Origin: Massilia sp. CFBP 13721
Lineage (GTDB): Bacteria; Pseudomonadota; Gammaproteobacteria; Burkholderiales; Burkholderiaceae_D
DNA: 64,000 bases
Assembly: GCF_014842025.1 (NCBI RefSeq)
Contig: NZ_JACYUY010000016.1
Span: 77,246 to 141,245 of the forward strand
Direction of reading: 5' to 3'
The notes beneath the pieces were generated by a model that did no database searches, was not told the DNA's origin, and saw nothing but the letters and a program-made list of their open reading frames with translations. Positions within the stretch are counted from its first letter, which is position 1. Each line of letters opens with the position of its first letter. Of the stretch, positions 1 through 10,550 are shown one piece after another. The position numbers and the translations under genes are program-made.

Positions 1-812
1 AAGGCTCCACGCCATGCCGATTTCTTCCAGCGGCAGCCAGCCCAGCACCAGGTGCGCCAGGATCAGTTCCAGCGTCAGGCCGAAGATGGCCAGCGACGCC
101 GCCATCAGCCACTTGCCGGTCACGATTTCCCAGGCCCGCGCCGGCTGCGCCATCAGCACTTCCATCGAACGCCGTTCGCGCTCGCCGGCGGTGCTGTCGA
201 CCGCGGCCGACATGCCGCAGAAGAAGGCGGGGAAGAACAGCATACTGAGCATGCTGCCGATCAGGCCGGCCGAGCGCGAAGCGTTGGTGCCGGTGTCGTA
301 GCGCTGCACCTCGATCGGCGCCAGCGTGGCCGGCGACACGCCGTGCGCCAGCAGGCGCGCGCTGGCGACATTCGCGCCATAGGCCTCGAGCACTTCCTCG
401 ACTTCGCGCCGCTGGCCGTTCTTCTCGGCGGCCGAGTCGTACCACAGCTCGATGCGCGCCGGGCGCATGGCCGTGTAGTTGTCGCTGAATTTATCCGACA
501 GGCGCAGCACTCCGACCACCTTGCCCTCCTGGAGTTTGGCCTGGATGGCCGGTTCGTCCAGCGGAGCGGTATCGTGCACCGTGATGTTGCGCTGCTTGAG
601 CTGGGCCATCAGCGTCGGCGCCTTGGCCGCGCCGATGACGGCCAGCTCGATGCCCTCGCGCTCGGTCCTGGTGGCGCGGTCGATGATCTTGTTCATCAGG
701 ATGCCGATCATGATCGGGTACATCAGCGTCACCAGCAGCAGCAGCCCGACGTTGCGCTTTTCGCGCAGCGTCTCGCGCAATTCCTTCAGGAAGATGGTCA
801 GGAATGGCGGCT

Positions 813-816
<4 letters not shown>
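1..816 (-). CDS. ABC-2 type transporter permease, NatB-like (3' end beyond window)
   Basis: Membrane subunit of an ATP-driven exporter of the NatAB type. The gene reads leftward from ATG at 816 and is still open at base 1, so 272 residues are visible and the C-terminal part is missing. The start MKPPFLTIFLKELRETLREK is followed by a first membrane segment (about residues 24-42), then a long extracytoplasmic domain (about 60-190), and a second membrane segment near 195-215 before the conserved stretch ERERRSMEVLMAQPARAWE. That layout is typical of ABC-2/NatB permeases. Its start overlaps the stop of the ATPase gene by 4 bp (ATGA), so the two are translationally coupled. Substrate cannot be read from sequence; Na+ export is only the family's best-known role. 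Confidence 0.85.
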
Positions 817-1544
<728 letters not shown>

Positions 1545-1556
1545 ATGGAGCTCGAT

Positions 1557-3020
1557 TCAGGGTTGCGGCCCGGCGCTGCCGAGCTGGAAGGTCGGGGGCG
1601 GGATCTCGGCCAGGCAGCTGGCGTCGAGCGTGGCGGTCGGCTTGTCGAGGAATTCGCGCAGCAGGCGCGGCGCGCAGCCGAGCTGCGAGACGCCGTGGCC
1701 GGCATTCGCCACCACCACGTGGCGCGCGTTCTTCATGTGGCGTGCGGCGGCTTCGGCGCGGCGCGGCGCGGTGATCGGGTCGAGCGCGCCCGACAGCAGC
1801 AGGGCCGGCGCTTCGATCATGGTCGGCGCCACCTGCGCCACCGCCGGCACGTTCATGCTCTTGCACATGGCCGGCATGCGCTGTGCCAGCGGGCGCGTGA
1901 TCAGGGCGTCCTCGGCCTTCATCAGGCTCGGGGTCATGTGCGGCACGTCCTCGGCGCAGACCACGGCCAGGTGCAGCAGGAAGGCGGTGCCGCCTTCACC
2001 GGCGAAGTCGCCGCTGAGGTTCTGGCGGGCAACGAACGGCTCCCAGCGGCCTTGATACGCACTGTGGACCAGGAAGGGCAGGCGGCGCGCGTCGGCCGGC
2101 GAGTACAGGATGCTGTGGACGGTGCCGGCGAAACGCTGGCCCGACATGGTGACGGTGGTCGGCTGCGCGGTGCGCGGGTCGGCGAGCGACAGTTTGATGC
2201 CGGCTTCGGTGCGCGCGGCCAGGCTGTCGAATTCGGCGCGCAGGTTGGGGTAGGCCTTGTTGCAGCCGGCATCCCTGGCGCAGTGCTCGAACAGCTTGTC
2301 GAGCGCGGCCTGGCCATCGCGTCCGCCGGCCGGGATCACCTGGTCGGGGGCGGCCACGGCATCGAGGATCAGCGAGCGCACGCTGGCGGGGAACAGGCGC
2401 GCGTAGGCCTGGCCGAGGCGGGTGCCGTAGGAGGCGCCCCAGACGTTCACTTTGCCGTAGCCGAGCGCGCGCCGCACTTCCTCGAGGTCGCGCGCCGAGT
2501 TGGCGGTGGTGTAGGCCGCGAACGGCACCCGGCTGGTCGTGATGCAGCGGACGATCTCGGCTTCGAGTTCGGCCTCGCTCATCTTCTCGTGCTCGGGCCG
2601 CTCTTCGCAATCGAGCTTGCCCGACAAGCCGGTGCCGCGCTGGTCGATGAAGACGATGTCGCGCGTGGCGCGCACGCGCTTGAAGGCGGTCGACAGCACG
2701 CGCAGCACCTCGCTGCCGGCCTGGCCGGGGCCGCCGGCGAGCACGAACAGCGGATCGTTGCGCGCGCCTTCGCGGAAGGCCGGCGCCACTGTCACATGGA
2801 TCTTCAGCCCGGCGCCGGCGGGTTTGCCGTAGTCGAGCGGTACCGGGACGGTGAGGCAGCGCAGCGCCCCTTCGGCGCCGGGCAGGTGGCAGGTACGGGC
2901 GGCCGGCGATCCGGCCGCTGGTCTGGTGGAGGCCTGCGTCTCGGGTGGAGCGGCAGCCGCTGCGCCGGCCGTCGAAAACAGCAGCGCCAGCAGGGCGGGC
3001 AGGATGGAACGTGGTTTCAC
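1557..3020 (-). CDS. Secreted alpha/beta hydrolase with TAP-like C-terminal domain
   Basis: Serine peptidase/esterase of the tripeptidyl- or prolyl-aminopeptidase type, 487 residues. I chose GTG at 3020 because GAGGAG lies about 6 nt upstream and the protein then begins with a clean signal peptide (VKPRSILPALLALLFSTAGA). An ATG at 3077 would put 19 unlikely residues before it. Visible elements are the oxyanion motif LAGGPGQAGS, the nucleophile elbow WGASYGTR, the acid in LLLSGALDPIT and the histidine in VVANAGHGVSQ. The last 100 residues fit the TAP_C domain. It is first in an apparent operon with the ABC exporter, though a functional link is only inferred. Confidence 0.85.
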   Translation of the reverse strand: MKPRSILPALLALLFSTAGAAAAAPPETQASTRPAAGSPAARTCHLPGAEGALRCLTVPVPLDYGKPAGAGLKIHVTVAPAFREGARNDPLFVLAGGPGQAGSEVLRVLSTAFKRVRATRDIVFIDQRGTGLSGKLDCEERPEHEKMSEAELEAEIVRCITTSRVPFAAYTTANSARDLEEVRRALGYGKVNVWGASYGTRLGQAYARLFPASVRSLILDAVAAPDQVIPAGGRDGQAALDKLFEHCARDAGCNKAYPNLRAEFDSLAARTEAGIKLSLADPRTAQPTTVTMSGQRFAGTVHSILYSPADARRLPFLVHSAYQGRWEPFVARQNLSGDFAGEGGTAFLLHLAVVCAEDVPHMTPSLMKAEDALITRPLAQRMPAMCKSMNVPAVAQVAPTMIEAPALLLSGALDPITAPRRAEAAARHMKNARHVVVANAGHGVSQLGCAPRLLREFLDKPTATLDASCLAEIPPPTFQLGSAGPQP

Positions 3021-3207
3021 GAAGACTCCTCGATTAGTTGACCAATAGTAATTTGTTATCGTTTGGGTGGTCAACAAATAGTTTCGTTTGGGAATGGTTG
3101 AGCAGAGTCTAGCCCGCTGCGCAAGGGTTCACTTGCTCCAGGTCATGACACAGGCGCGCGGCTGGCAAGCGTAGAGGCGCGGATGCGACAGCTTCCTCGG
3201 CTGCACC

Positions 3208-3237
3208 TTGACCTGGGGCAGTCAAATGCAGTATCAT
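3208..3237 (+). promoter_or_regulatory. Candidate sigma-70 promoter for rplM-rpsI
   Basis: TTGACC (3208-3213) and TATCAT (3232-3237) are separated by 18 bp and lie about 100 bp before rplM. The spacing is acceptable and the -35 is good. Called by eye only. Confidence 0.45.
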
Positions 3238-3244
3238 CGCTGGC

Positions 3245-3299
3245 TTTCCATTTGCTCTGGAAAAGACAATAAGGATGAGTCCGCAGCGACAATTGCGGA
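3245..3299 (+). promoter_or_regulatory. Structured 5' leader of rplM
   Basis: Two hairpins sit in the presumed leader: TTTCCA/TGGAAA (3245-3263) and TCCGCA/TGCGGA (3280-3299). Ribosomal protein operons are often autoregulated through such leaders, but I cannot match this one to a described L13 leader. The space 3021-3207 upstream holds no gene I can support. Confidence 0.35.
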
Positions 3300-3339
3300 A
3301 CCGCCATTCGAGCAATTTACATATATTTAGGAAGTCAAC

Positions 3340-3768
3340 ATGAAAACTTTTTCCGCTAAGGGCCATGAAGTCCAGCGCGACTGGTTCGTGATTGACGCGA
3401 CGGACTTGGTCCTCGGACGTGTTGCCAGCGAAGTGGCACTCCGACTGCGCGGCAAACACAAGCCAGAATTCACTCCTCACGTCGATACCGGTGACTACAT
3501 TGTCGTCGTCAACGCAGGCAAGCTGCGCGTGACCGGCACCAAAGCCACCAACAAGACGTACTACCGTCACTCGGGTTACCCGGGCGGTATCTACGAAACC
3601 AACTTCCTGAAAATGCAACAGCGCTTCCCGGGCCGTGCCCTGGAAAAAGCTGTAAAAGGCATGCTGCCGAAGGGCCCGCTGGGCTATGCAATGATCAAGA
3701 AGCTGAAAGTGTACGCGGAAGGTTCGCACCCGCACGCAGCACAGCAACCACAAGCACTGACCCTCTAA
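3340..3768 (+). CDS. rplM: 50S ribosomal protein L13
   Basis: Large-subunit ribosomal protein of 142 residues, the normal length for bacterial L13. The N-terminus [20 protein letters not shown], the conserved LGRLAS-like [17 protein letters not shown] and the later [20 protein letters not shown] are all characteristic. AGGA lies 7 nt before the ATG. It is followed after 9 bp by rpsI, the usual L13-S9 operon, with a terminator behind both. Conservation makes this call secure. Confidence 0.98.
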   Translation: MKTFSAKGHEVQRDWFVIDATDLVLGRVASEVALRLRGKHKPEFTPHVDTGDYIVVVNAGKLRVTGTKATNKTYYRHSGYPGGIYETNFLKMQQRFPGRALEKAVKGMLPKGPLGYAMIKKLKVYAEGSHPHAAQQPQALTL

Positions 3769-3777
3769 GGAACTGAC

Positions 3778-4170
3778 ATGATCGGTAACTACAACTACGG
3801 CACCGGCCGTCGCAAGAGTGCAGTCGCTCGCGTGTTCATCAAAGCCGGCACCGGCCTGATCGTCGTGAACGGCAAGCCTGCGAACGAATACTTCTCGCGC
3901 GAAACCGGCCTGATGGTCATTCGTCAGCCGCTGGAACTGACCGGCAACGTCGAGCGTTTCGACATCAAGGTCAACGTGCACGGCGGTGGTGAGTCGGGCC
4001 AGGCTGGCGCCGTCCGTCACGGCATCACCCGCGCTCTGATCGACTACGACGCAGGCCTCAAGGGCGACCTGGCACGTGCCGGTTTCGTCACCCGTGACGC
4101 CCGTGAAGTCGAGCGTAAGAAAGTCGGCCTGCGTAAAGCACGTCGCGCCAAGCAGTTCTCGAAGCGTTAA
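3778..4170 (+). CDS. rpsI: 30S ribosomal protein S9
   Basis: Small-subunit ribosomal protein of 130 residues. It shows the family's [13 protein letters not shown] motif near the N-terminus and ends in the very basic tail [17 protein letters not shown], which reaches into the ribosomal P site. AAGGA lies 5 nt before the ATG. It is co-transcribed with rplM and followed by a strong rho-independent terminator. Confidence 0.98.
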   Translation: MIGNYNYGTGRRKSAVARVFIKAGTGLIVVNGKPANEYFSRETGLMVIRQPLELTGNVERFDIKVNVHGGGESGQAGAVRHGITRALIDYDAGLKGDLARAGFVTRDAREVERKKVGLRKARRAKQFSKR

Positions 4171-4211
4171 TCGCCTCAGCAGCCTTCGGGTTGCTGCACT
4201 GCTGGAAAAGA

Positions 4212-4235
4212 AAGCCGCCTTTGGGCGGCTTTTTT
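4212..4235 (+). terminator. Rho-independent terminator of rplM-rpsI
   Basis: AAGCCGCC / GGCGGCTT stem with a TTTG loop followed by six T. It lies 41 bp after the rpsI stop. Confidence 0.9.
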
Positions 4236-4354
4236 CATGCCTGTTGCAAACGCGCCTTAATTTGTGTTGCAGTGCACAAGCGTTCGGTAACGCACGATCA
4301 AAACTTGGTCACCCGTTTAAGCTAACTCGCTGGAAATAACGTGGGAGCAGCAAA

Positions 4355-5401
4355 GTGACCATCGGAATCAAACGAATCAGCCTCGGGTTGCAGGGTGGAG
4401 GCGCCTTCGGCGCCTTCGGTTGGGGCGTGCTCGACCGGCTGCTACAGGAAGAGCGCCTCGAGATTGCCGCCATCAGCGGCACCAGCGCCGGCAGCGTGAA
4501 TGCCGCCGTGCTGGCCGATGGCTATGCGCTGGGCGGTGGACGGGCAGGGGCGCGCGCGGCGCTGGAGCGCTTCTGGCATGGCCTGAGCGCGACGGCGTCG
4601 ATGGTCAGCCCGGTGCGGCCATCGCCGCTCGATTGGGCGCTGGGCGGCAACAGCGTCGCGACCTCTCCCGGCTACCAGCTGATGCAACTCTTCGCCGGCC
4701 TGCTGGCGCCGCCGGCGTCGCCGCTGAGCATGAACCCGATGATCCCGGTGCTGGCCGCGCTGATCGATTTCGAGCGCGTGCGCGCTTGCGAGGAAATCGA
4801 CCTATTCATTCCGGCCACGAACGTCCGCAGCGGCAAGGGCCGCGTCTTCCAGCGCGAGGAACTCGACGCGCGCGCCATCGCCGCTTCGGCCTGCCTGCCT
4901 TACGTGTTCGCGCCGGTCGTGATCGACGGCGAATCCTACTGGGACGGCAGTTTCGTCGGCAATCCTTCGCTGTCGCCGCTGGTGAACGGCGGCCCGGCCG
5001 ACATCGTCATCGTCCAGAACAACCCGATCGCGCGTCCCGGCTTGCCGATGACGATGAGCGACATCCAGAGCCGCACCAGCGAAATCGCCTTCAACGTCAG
5101 TTTCGTGCGCGAAGTCGCCTCGATCCGCCACTTGGGCGGCTTGCCGGATGCCGAGGACAGCAATGTCGTGCATGCGGCGGCGGTGCGCCTGCACCTGATC
5201 AGCGGCAATGACGTGCTGCAGCAGCTGGACTTGTCGAGCAAGTTCAATACCGAGCTGCCGTTCCTGCTGCGCCTGCGTGCGCTGGGTGTCGAGACGGCCG
5301 AGCGCTGGTTGAAACAGAATCTCGACCGGATCGGCAGGATGTCGACCATGGATCCGATCCCGGTGCATGAAGCGGAATTGCTGACCGGGACCGACGACTG
5401 A
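4355..5401 (+). CDS. Patatin-like phospholipase family protein
   Basis: Predicted lipid acyl hydrolase of 348 residues using a Ser-Asp dyad. The oxyanion loop GLQGGGAFGAFGWG is at residues 12-25, the nucleophile elbow GTSAGS near 43-48, and the catalytic Asp is in YWDGSFVGNP (about 195). The start is GTG at 4355, with GGGAG 7-8 nt upstream. No signal peptide is visible, so it is probably cytoplasmic or peripheral. It stands between the rpsI terminator and argC and looks monocistronic. Substrate is unknown; the family includes phospholipases and polyhydroxyalkanoate depolymerases. Confidence 0.85.
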   Translation: MTIGIKRISLGLQGGGAFGAFGWGVLDRLLQEERLEIAAISGTSAGSVNAAVLADGYALGGGRAGARAALERFWHGLSATASMVSPVRPSPLDWALGGNSVATSPGYQLMQLFAGLLAPPASPLSMNPMIPVLAALIDFERVRACEEIDLFIPATNVRSGKGRVFQREELDARAIAASACLPYVFAPVVIDGESYWDGSFVGNPSLSPLVNGGPADIVIVQNNPIARPGLPMTMSDIQSRTSEIAFNVSFVREVASIRHLGGLPDAEDSNVVHAAAVRLHLISGNDVLQQLDLSSKFNTELPFLLRLRALGVETAERWLKQNLDRIGRMSTMDPIPVHEAELLTGTDD

Positions 5402-5426
5402 TTCGGCTTACTGCAGAGCAGTGCAT

Positions 5427-5463
5427 GGAATATTTGCATGATGAGCATATTGTGCAAATTTCC
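5427..5463. repeat. Imperfect inverted repeat upstream of argC
   Basis: GGAATATTTGCA (5427-5438) faces TGCAAATTTCC (5453-5463). A TTTGCATG octamer occurs twice here (5432 and 5464). The element lies 100-130 bp before argC. It does not resemble an ArgR box, and its function is unknown. Confidence 0.35.
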
Positions 5464-5560
5464 TTTGCATGGCGATTGCCGGCCGTCGGCGGCACCCTGA
5501 ATCGGCCGGACTGTTAAAATTGCGCTTCGTCTTGGCATTCACATATTCAAAGGAAAGAAC

Positions 5561-6598
5561 ATGATCAAAGTTGGCATCGTTGGCGGAACCGGATACACGG
5601 GCGTGGAATTGCTGCGGCTGCTGGCCGTGCACCCCGATGTGGAGCTGACCGCGATCACCTCGCGCAAGGAAGACGGCCTGCCGGTGGCCGACATGTTCCC
5701 GTCGCTGCGCGGACGCGTCAATCTCGCTTTCTCGGCGCCGGACAAGGCCGACCTGACCCAATGCGACGTGGTCTTCTTCGCCACCCCGCACGGCGTCGCC
5801 ATGGCGCAGGCGCCGGCACTGCTGGCCGCCGGCGTAAAAGTCATCGACCTGGCCGCCGACTTCCGCCTGAAGGACCGCGCCAGCTTCGAGAAGTGGTACA
5901 AGATCGAGCACACCGCGCCCGAGCTGATCGAGGAAGCCGTGTATGGCTTGCCGGAACTGAACCGCGAAGAAATCCGCGGCGCGCGCCTGATCGCCAACCC
6001 GGGCTGCTACCCGACCACGATGCAGCTGGGCTTCGTGCCGCTGCTGAAAGCCGGCCTGGTCGACGCCGGCAACCTGATCGCCGATGCGAAATCGGGCGTT
6101 TCGGGCGCCGGCCGCAAGGCGGAAATCGGCACGCTGTTCTCGGAGTCGAGCGACAACTTCAAAGCGTACGGCGTGGCCGGCCACCGCCACACCCCGGAAA
6201 CCTCGGCCCAGCTGCAGCGCTTCACCGACGACAAGGTCGGCCTGATCTTCACCCCGCACCTGGTGCCGATGATCCGCGGCATGCATGCGACCCTGTATGC
6301 ACGTTTGACGAAGGACGTCACCGACGCCGAGCTGCAGGCGCTGTTCGAAGACGCCTACAAGGATTCACCGTTCGTCGACGTCATGCCGTTCGGCTCGCAC
6401 CCGGAAACGCGCTCGACGCGCGGCTCGAACATGCTGCGCCTGGCCGTGCACCGTCCCGATGGCGGCAATACCGTCGTCCTGCTGGTGGTGCAGGATAACC
6501 TGGTCAAGGGCGCGTCGGGCCAGGCCGTGCAGTGCATGAACCTGATGTTCGGCTTCGAGGAAACGACTGGATTGCAACAGATCGCCCTGCTGCCGTAA
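5561..6598 (+). CDS. argC: N-acetyl-gamma-glutamyl-phosphate reductase
   Basis: Catalyses the third step of arginine biosynthesis, the NADPH-dependent reduction of N-acetylglutamyl phosphate to the semialdehyde. The protein has 345 residues, the usual length of the long form. The Rossmann motif [17 protein letters not shown] opens the protein, the catalytic cysteine is in [11 protein letters not shown] (about residue 149), and a later histidine is in [18 protein letters not shown] lies 6 nt before the ATG. No other arg gene is adjacent, as expected for betaproteobacteria where argC is separate. Confidence 0.96.
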   Translation: MIKVGIVGGTGYTGVELLRLLAVHPDVELTAITSRKEDGLPVADMFPSLRGRVNLAFSAPDKADLTQCDVVFFATPHGVAMAQAPALLAAGVKVIDLAADFRLKDRASFEKWYKIEHTAPELIEEAVYGLPELNREEIRGARLIANPGCYPTTMQLGFVPLLKAGLVDAGNLIADAKSGVSGAGRKAEIGTLFSESSDNFKAYGVAGHRHTPETSAQLQRFTDDKVGLIFTPHLVPMIRGMHATLYARLTKDVTDAELQALFEDAYKDSPFVDVMPFGSHPETRSTRGSNMLRLAVHRPDGGNTVVLLVVQDNLVKGASGQAVQCMNLMFGFEETTGLQQIALLP

Positions 6599-6693
6599 GG
6601 AGGAAAAACGCCGGTGTGGTGTTTCCAACGTGCATTGCCTGAACAGAGCTAGATCAAGGTGGTAACTGATGAGAACGGTAAATTGACCGATGC

Positions 6694-6717
6694 GCTGATC
6701 GGGTTTTTCCGATCAGC
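6694..6717. repeat. 9-bp inverted repeat before the bactofilin gene
   Basis: GCTGATCGG and CCGATCAGC are separated by GTTTTT, 23 bp before the bactofilin start. There is no T-run after the stem, so it is not a standard terminator for argC. It could be an operator or a leader hairpin. Confidence 0.4.
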
Positions 6718-6740
6718 ATCTATCTCACAGGGGTGCCACC

Positions 6741-7139
6741 ATGTTCGGTCGCAACGCAAAAAGCGAAATTGACAGCCTGATCGGCATTGCCGCCCGCATC
6801 GAGGGCGACCTGTGCTTCAGCGGCGGCTTGCGCATCGATGGCGAGGTCCACGGCAACGTGATCGCCAGCGAGGGCGTCGACAGCGTGCTGATCGTTTCCG
6901 AGCACGCCCGCATCGAGGGGGAAGTGCGCTGCGCCAACCTGGTGGTGAACGGGTTCATCGCCGGTTCGGTGCATTCGACGGAACTCCTTGAATTACAGCC
7001 GAAAGGCCGCATTCATGGGGATGTCCATTACAAACTGCTCGAAATGCACGGCGGCGCCCTGGTGACCGGCAAGCTGACGCACCAGCCGGCCGGCGAACCG
7101 GTGTTTCACCTGGCGGCGGCGGAGGCCTCGCAGGCGTGA
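6741..7139 (+). CDS. Bactofilin (polymer-forming cytoskeletal protein)
   Basis: Small bacterial cytoskeletal protein of 132 residues. It shows the beta-helical bactofilin core as spaced hydrophobic/glycine steps such as IEGDLCFSGGLRIDGEVHGN and RIEGEVRCANLVVNGFIAGS, flanked by short unstructured ends. It lies between argC and erpA, a common neighbourhood in Oxalobacteraceae. Bactofilins assemble nucleotide-free filaments involved in cell shape or polar organisation; its specific role here is unknown. CAGGGG lies 8 nt upstream of the ATG. Confidence 0.9.
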   Translation: MFGRNAKSEIDSLIGIAARIEGDLCFSGGLRIDGEVHGNVIASEGVDSVLIVSEHARIEGEVRCANLVVNGFIAGSVHSTELLELQPKGRIHGDVHYKLLEMHGGALVTGKLTHQPAGEPVFHLAAAEASQA

Positions 7140-7193
7140 CCGGCGCGAACAGTCTATAATGGAAGAAATCCGAATCCAATCAGGAGTTTATCC

Positions 7194-7562
7194 ATGACTG
7201 CAGTGGCCGAAGTAGTAGACTTTGACACCATCCCGACCCCCATCGTCTTCACCGACAGCGCCGCTGAAAAAGTGGCCCAACTGATCGAGGAAGAGGGCAA
7301 TCCCGACCTCAAACTGCGCGTCTTCGTGCAGGGCGGCGGCTGCTCGGGCTTCCAGTACGGCTTTACCTTCGACGAAATCGTGAACGAAGACGACACCACC
7401 ATGGAGAAGAACGGCGTGCAGCTGCTGATCGACTCCATGAGCTACCAGTACCTGGTGGGCGCCGAAATCGATTACAAGGACGACCTCGAAGGCGCCCAGT
7501 TCGTCATCAAGAACCCGAACGCGACCAGCACCTGCGGCTGCGGTTCGTCGTTCTCGGCATAA
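7194..7562 (+). CDS. erpA: Iron-sulfur cluster insertion protein ErpA
   Basis: A-type carrier of 122 residues that delivers [4Fe-4S] clusters to apoproteins. The three cluster ligands are the Cys in [11 protein letters not shown] and the two in [10 protein letters not shown] at the C-terminus, with the typical A-type fold sequence between. CAGGAG lies 8 nt before the ATG. It is followed by tandem hairpins and meets anmK convergently. ErpA is chosen over IscA because it stands alone outside an isc operon. Confidence 0.93.
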   Translation: MTAVAEVVDFDTIPTPIVFTDSAAEKVAQLIEEEGNPDLKLRVFVQGGGCSGFQYGFTFDEIVNEDDTTMEKNGVQLLIDSMSYQYLVGAEIDYKDDLEGAQFVIKNPNATSTCGCGSSFSA

Positions 7563-7575
7563 GTTTTTTTACGCA

Positions 7576-7631
7576 ATCCGGCGCTGCCGGATGCCGACTC
7601 CAGATCCGGGCGCTGCCCGGATTTGTTTTTT
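7576..7631 (+). terminator. Tandem hairpin terminator after erpA
   Basis: Two hairpins of nearly the same sequence follow erpA. ATCCGGC/GCCGGAT is at 7576-7592. ATCCGGGC/GCCCGGAT is at 7604-7622 and is followed by TTG and six T. Confidence 0.8.
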
Positions 7632-7688
7632 GGGCGTTCGTTGGCGTTCGCCGGAGGGGCGTGCACTTCGTTAACATTCGCCGGAGGA

Positions 7689-7844
7689 ACGTAAGGTGGG
7701 CGGGTTTCCCGCCCACGCGTTCAACCAGTGTTCGATATATGGATGTGCGATTGTGACAGGCTGAGCTCACTGCAGACCGTTGTTACGGAGCGGCTGATCT
7801 GACGTGGTTTGAACGCGTGGGCGGGAAACCCGCCCACCTTACGT
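7689..7844. repeat. Paired palindromic repeat (locus A) between erpA and anmK
   Basis: Two 36-bp copies (7689-7724 and 7809-7844) are perfect reverse complements of each other. Each is itself a hairpin, GTGGGCGGG-TTT-CCCGCCCAC, between a GTAAG end and a CGCGTTCAA end. They lie in a convergent gap and belong to the family found at 10 other loci in the window. Confidence 0.9.
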
Positions 7845-7870
7845 CCTGCAAAGAGCGTTTCGATTAGTTT

Positions 7871-8968
7871 TTAAGCCGGATACAGCGCGCCCAAAATGCG
7901 CGGACCTGCCGCCCCCGTCACCGCCGGCATGTTCCCGGGCAACCGCGCATTGAACCGATACCCCAGCCAGGCAAACGCCAGCGCCTCGACCCGGTTGGGC
8001 GCGATGCCCAGCGCTGCCGTCGATTCGACCGGCACCTTGCCGCCCAGGGCGGCCGCCAGCGCGCGCAGCAGGGCGCCGTTATAGGCGCCGCCGCCGCAGA
8101 CATACACCGCATCGACGCCGACACCTTCCAGCAGGATGGCGTCGGCGATCGTGCGCGCGGTGAGCGCCGTCAGCGTCGCCTGGACGTCGGCGGCGGCCAG
8201 CTCCGTAAAGCCTGCCAGCCGTGCATCCAGCCATTCCATGTGGAACAGGTCGCGTCCCGTGCTTTTCGGCGCCGGCAAGTGGAAATACGGCTCCTCCAAT
8301 AAGGCCGCCAGCAGGGCGGCATCGACCGTTCCCGACGCGCCCCAGGCGCCGTCGGCGTCGTATTCCTCTCCCCGATGACGCCCGATCCAGGCATCCAGCA
8401 GCACATTGCCCGGCCCGGTGTCGTACCCGGTGACGCGGCCGTCGGCGTGCAGCACGCTGATGTTGCCGATGCCGCCGATGTTCACCACCACCCGTGTCGT
8501 ACCGGGCTGGCCGAACGCGGCGGCGTGGAAGGCCGGCACCAGCGGTGCGCCCTGGCCGCCGGCCGCCACGTCGCGGCTGCGGAAATCGGCGATCACGTCG
8601 ATGCCGGCGAGTTCGGCCAGCAGCGCCGGATTGTTGGTCTGGCGCGTAAAGCCGAGCTCGGGGCGGTGGCGCACGGTCTGGCCGTGCACGGCGACTGCAG
8701 CGATGGGGCCGGCTGCATGCGCCTTCAGGGCGTCGACGCAGGCGGCGTAAGCGCGCGCCAGGCCGTTGGCGGCGATCGCCTCGCGCTCGATCTCGTTGTG
8801 GCCATTTGCCTGCAGCGTCATCAGTTCGGCGCGCAGCGCGGGCGGGAAGGGAATGAAAGCGGCCGCCAGGGTGCGGATCGCGCCGCCGGCAAAATCGGCC
8901 AGCACGCCGTCCACGCCATCGAGGCTGGTGCCCGACATCATGCCAATGTAGAGGGAAGAAGTCATCAT
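7871..8968 (-). CDS. anmK: Anhydro-N-acetylmuramic acid kinase
   Basis: Cell-wall recycling enzyme of 365 residues that hydrolyses and phosphorylates 1,6-anhydroMurNAc to MurNAc-6-phosphate. The ATP-binding opening [17 protein letters not shown], the middle HGQTVRHRP and [12 protein letters not shown], and the late [12 protein letters not shown] are all AnmK signatures. The start could be either of two adjacent ATGs (8968 or 8965). It lies downstream of a cell-wall M23 peptidase on the same strand, with a terminator hairpin between, so the two are functionally but perhaps not transcriptionally linked. Confidence 0.95.
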   Translation of the reverse strand: MMTSSLYIGMMSGTSLDGVDGVLADFAGGAIRTLAAAFIPFPPALRAELMTLQANGHNEIEREAIAANGLARAYAACVDALKAHAAGPIAAVAVHGQTVRHRPELGFTRQTNNPALLAELAGIDVIADFRSRDVAAGGQGAPLVPAFHAAAFGQPGTTRVVVNIGGIGNISVLHADGRVTGYDTGPGNVLLDAWIGRHRGEEYDADGAWGASGTVDAALLAALLEEPYFHLPAPKSTGRDLFHMEWLDARLAGFTELAAADVQATLTALTARTIADAILLEGVGVDAVYVCGGGAYNGALLRALAAALGGKVPVESTAALGIAPNRVEALAFAWLGYRFNARLPGNMPAVTGAAGPRILGALYPA

Positions 8969-8996
8969 GTGCTCATCATAATCGAGGCCGCACGTA

Positions 8997-9034
8997 AAAA
9001 CGCCTTCCGTGCATTGCTGCAGGGAAGGCGTTTT
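8997..9034 (-). terminator. Rho-independent terminator of the M23 peptidase gene
   Basis: AAAACGCCTTCC (8997-9008) pairs with GGAAGGCGTTTT (9023-9034). On the minus strand the stem ends in a T-run, right after the M23 peptidase stop. Confidence 0.8.
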
Positions 9035-9050
9035 ATAAAATACGGGGTGC

Positions 9051-10400
9051 TTAGCGCGCAGCCATGGCGTTGCCGCCCGGGGTCAGCAGCGAGAAGCGGT
9101 GGTTCATTTCCGCGGCGGCCATCTTGAAGCGGGCCAGTTCGCCTTTGCCGAGCGGGGCTGCCATCAGGTCTTTCAGGCCGTTCGGATCGCGCGCGACGTT
9201 GGCGACGCGGAATTCGTAGTGCAGGTGGGCGCCGGTCGACCAGCCGGTCGAGCCGACGAAGCCGATGATCTGGCCTTGCGAGACCTTGGCGCCCTTGCGC
9301 AGGCCATTGATACGGCTCATGTGGGCATACGCGGTGCTGTAGTTCGACCAGTGCTTGAGGACCACCATGTTGCCGTAGCCGCCGGAATTGCCGGCGAAGT
9401 CGACGGTGCCGTCGCCCGCGGCGCGGATCGGGGTGCCGGTCGCGGCGGCGTAGTCGATGCCCTTGTGCGCTTTCCACTTGCCCGAGATCGGGTGCACGCG
9501 GTTGGCGAAGCCCGACGAGACGCGCGAGAATTCCAGCGGCGATTTCAGGAAGGCTTTTTTCAGCGACTTGCCGTCCAGGCCGTAGTAGCCGCCTTGCTTG
9601 GTAATCGGGTCTTCGAACCACACGGCCTGGTAGCTGACGCCGCGGTTGATGAATTCGCCTGCCAGGATGCGGCCGGTTTTCACCAGTTCGCCGTCGAGCC
9701 AGAAGGTTTCGTAGACAACGTTAAAACGGTCGCCGCGCTTGAGGTCGCCGCGGAAGTCGATGTTGGTCGAGAACATCTTGATGATTTCGCCGACGACCGA
9801 ATCCGGGATCGAGCCGCCGTCGACATTCGCGTCGGTGGCTGCATAGAGCGAGGAGTTGACGATTTCGCGCGAACGCATTTCGACGCGGCGCTCGAGCTTG
9901 GCAGGCTCTTCGGATGCCTTGAAACCGTCGCCATGGCGTGCGATGGTCAGCGTCGTTGGCGCGCTATTCTTGTCGGTGAGGGTGGCGCGCAGCGACAGCA
10001 GCTGGCCGTTCTCGTCGGTTTCGGCCTGCAGGCGCTTGCCGTTTTTCAGCGACAGGATGCGGCGGGCGCGCTTGTCGGAGCGGATGAAATTCTGCGCCTG
10101 GGCATCGTTCACGCCGAGACGGCTGAGCATGGTGCCCAGCGAATCGCCGGCACGGACGCGCTCTTCGTGGATGAATTCCTGCTCGTCCTGCTGGAGAGCG
10201 GCGATCTGGTCGGACAGGTTGGGCAGCGCCAGGGTTTCGGCGACGGATACGACCTGGACGTCGCTGTCGTTCGCGACGACCGGAGCGGTCGCAACAGCGC
10301 CAAATGCGCACAGTGCGAGGGCGACGGCGCCGGAGGCGACGATACGGGTCTTGCGACTCGTATTGGCTAGTTTGCCGGTGATTTTATAGATAGGGTTCAT
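9051..10400 (-). CDS. M23 family metallopeptidase (LytM-type murein endopeptidase)
   Basis: Predicted periplasmic zinc endopeptidase acting on peptidoglycan cross-links, 449 residues. One N-terminal membrane anchor (about 18-38) is followed by a region with a LysM/OapA-like stretch ([16 protein letters not shown], about 81-97). The M23 domain in the last third has zinc ligands in [11 protein letters not shown] (HxxxD) and HLHYEFRV (HxH), and both halves are intact. It sits next to anmK and is divergent from tyrS, a common order in Burkholderiales. The organisation resembles E. coli MepM. Confidence 0.92.
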   Translation of the reverse strand: MNPIYKITGKLANTSRKTRIVASGAVALALCAFGAVATAPVVANDSDVQVVSVAETLALPNLSDQIAALQQDEQEFIHEERVRAGDSLGTMLSRLGVNDAQAQNFIRSDKRARRILSLKNGKRLQAETDENGQLLSLRATLTDKNSAPTTLTIARHGDGFKASEEPAKLERRVEMRSREIVNSSLYAATDANVDGGSIPDSVVGEIIKMFSTNIDFRGDLKRGDRFNVVYETFWLDGELVKTGRILAGEFINRGVSYQAVWFEDPITKQGGYYGLDGKSLKKAFLKSPLEFSRVSSGFANRVHPISGKWKAHKGIDYAAATGTPIRAAGDGTVDFAGNSGGYGNMVVLKHWSNYSTAYAHMSRINGLRKGAKVSQGQIIGFVGSTGWSTGAHLHYEFRVANVARDPNGLKDLMAAPLGKGELARFKMAAAEMNHRFSLLTPGGNAMAAR

Positions 10401-10550
10401 GCAATCAGTTAAAATTTACCGCTTGTACTTAGCACTACTATTTTTCTTGTTGTTTTAAAAAGTTATCTTGCGGCAAGATTGATGGGATCGAGCATTGTAC
10501 CAAAATATCGCGTCCTACAACCGTTTTAGCCAAATTCCTACAAAAAATTT

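Noticed and set aside
3109..4020. Minus-strand open frame opposite rplM and rpsI
   Set aside because: Ribosomal protein genes on the plus strand explain this DNA fully.
5402..5560. ArgR operator before argC
   Set aside because: The AT-rich inverted repeat does not fit the ARG-box consensus, so no regulator is named.
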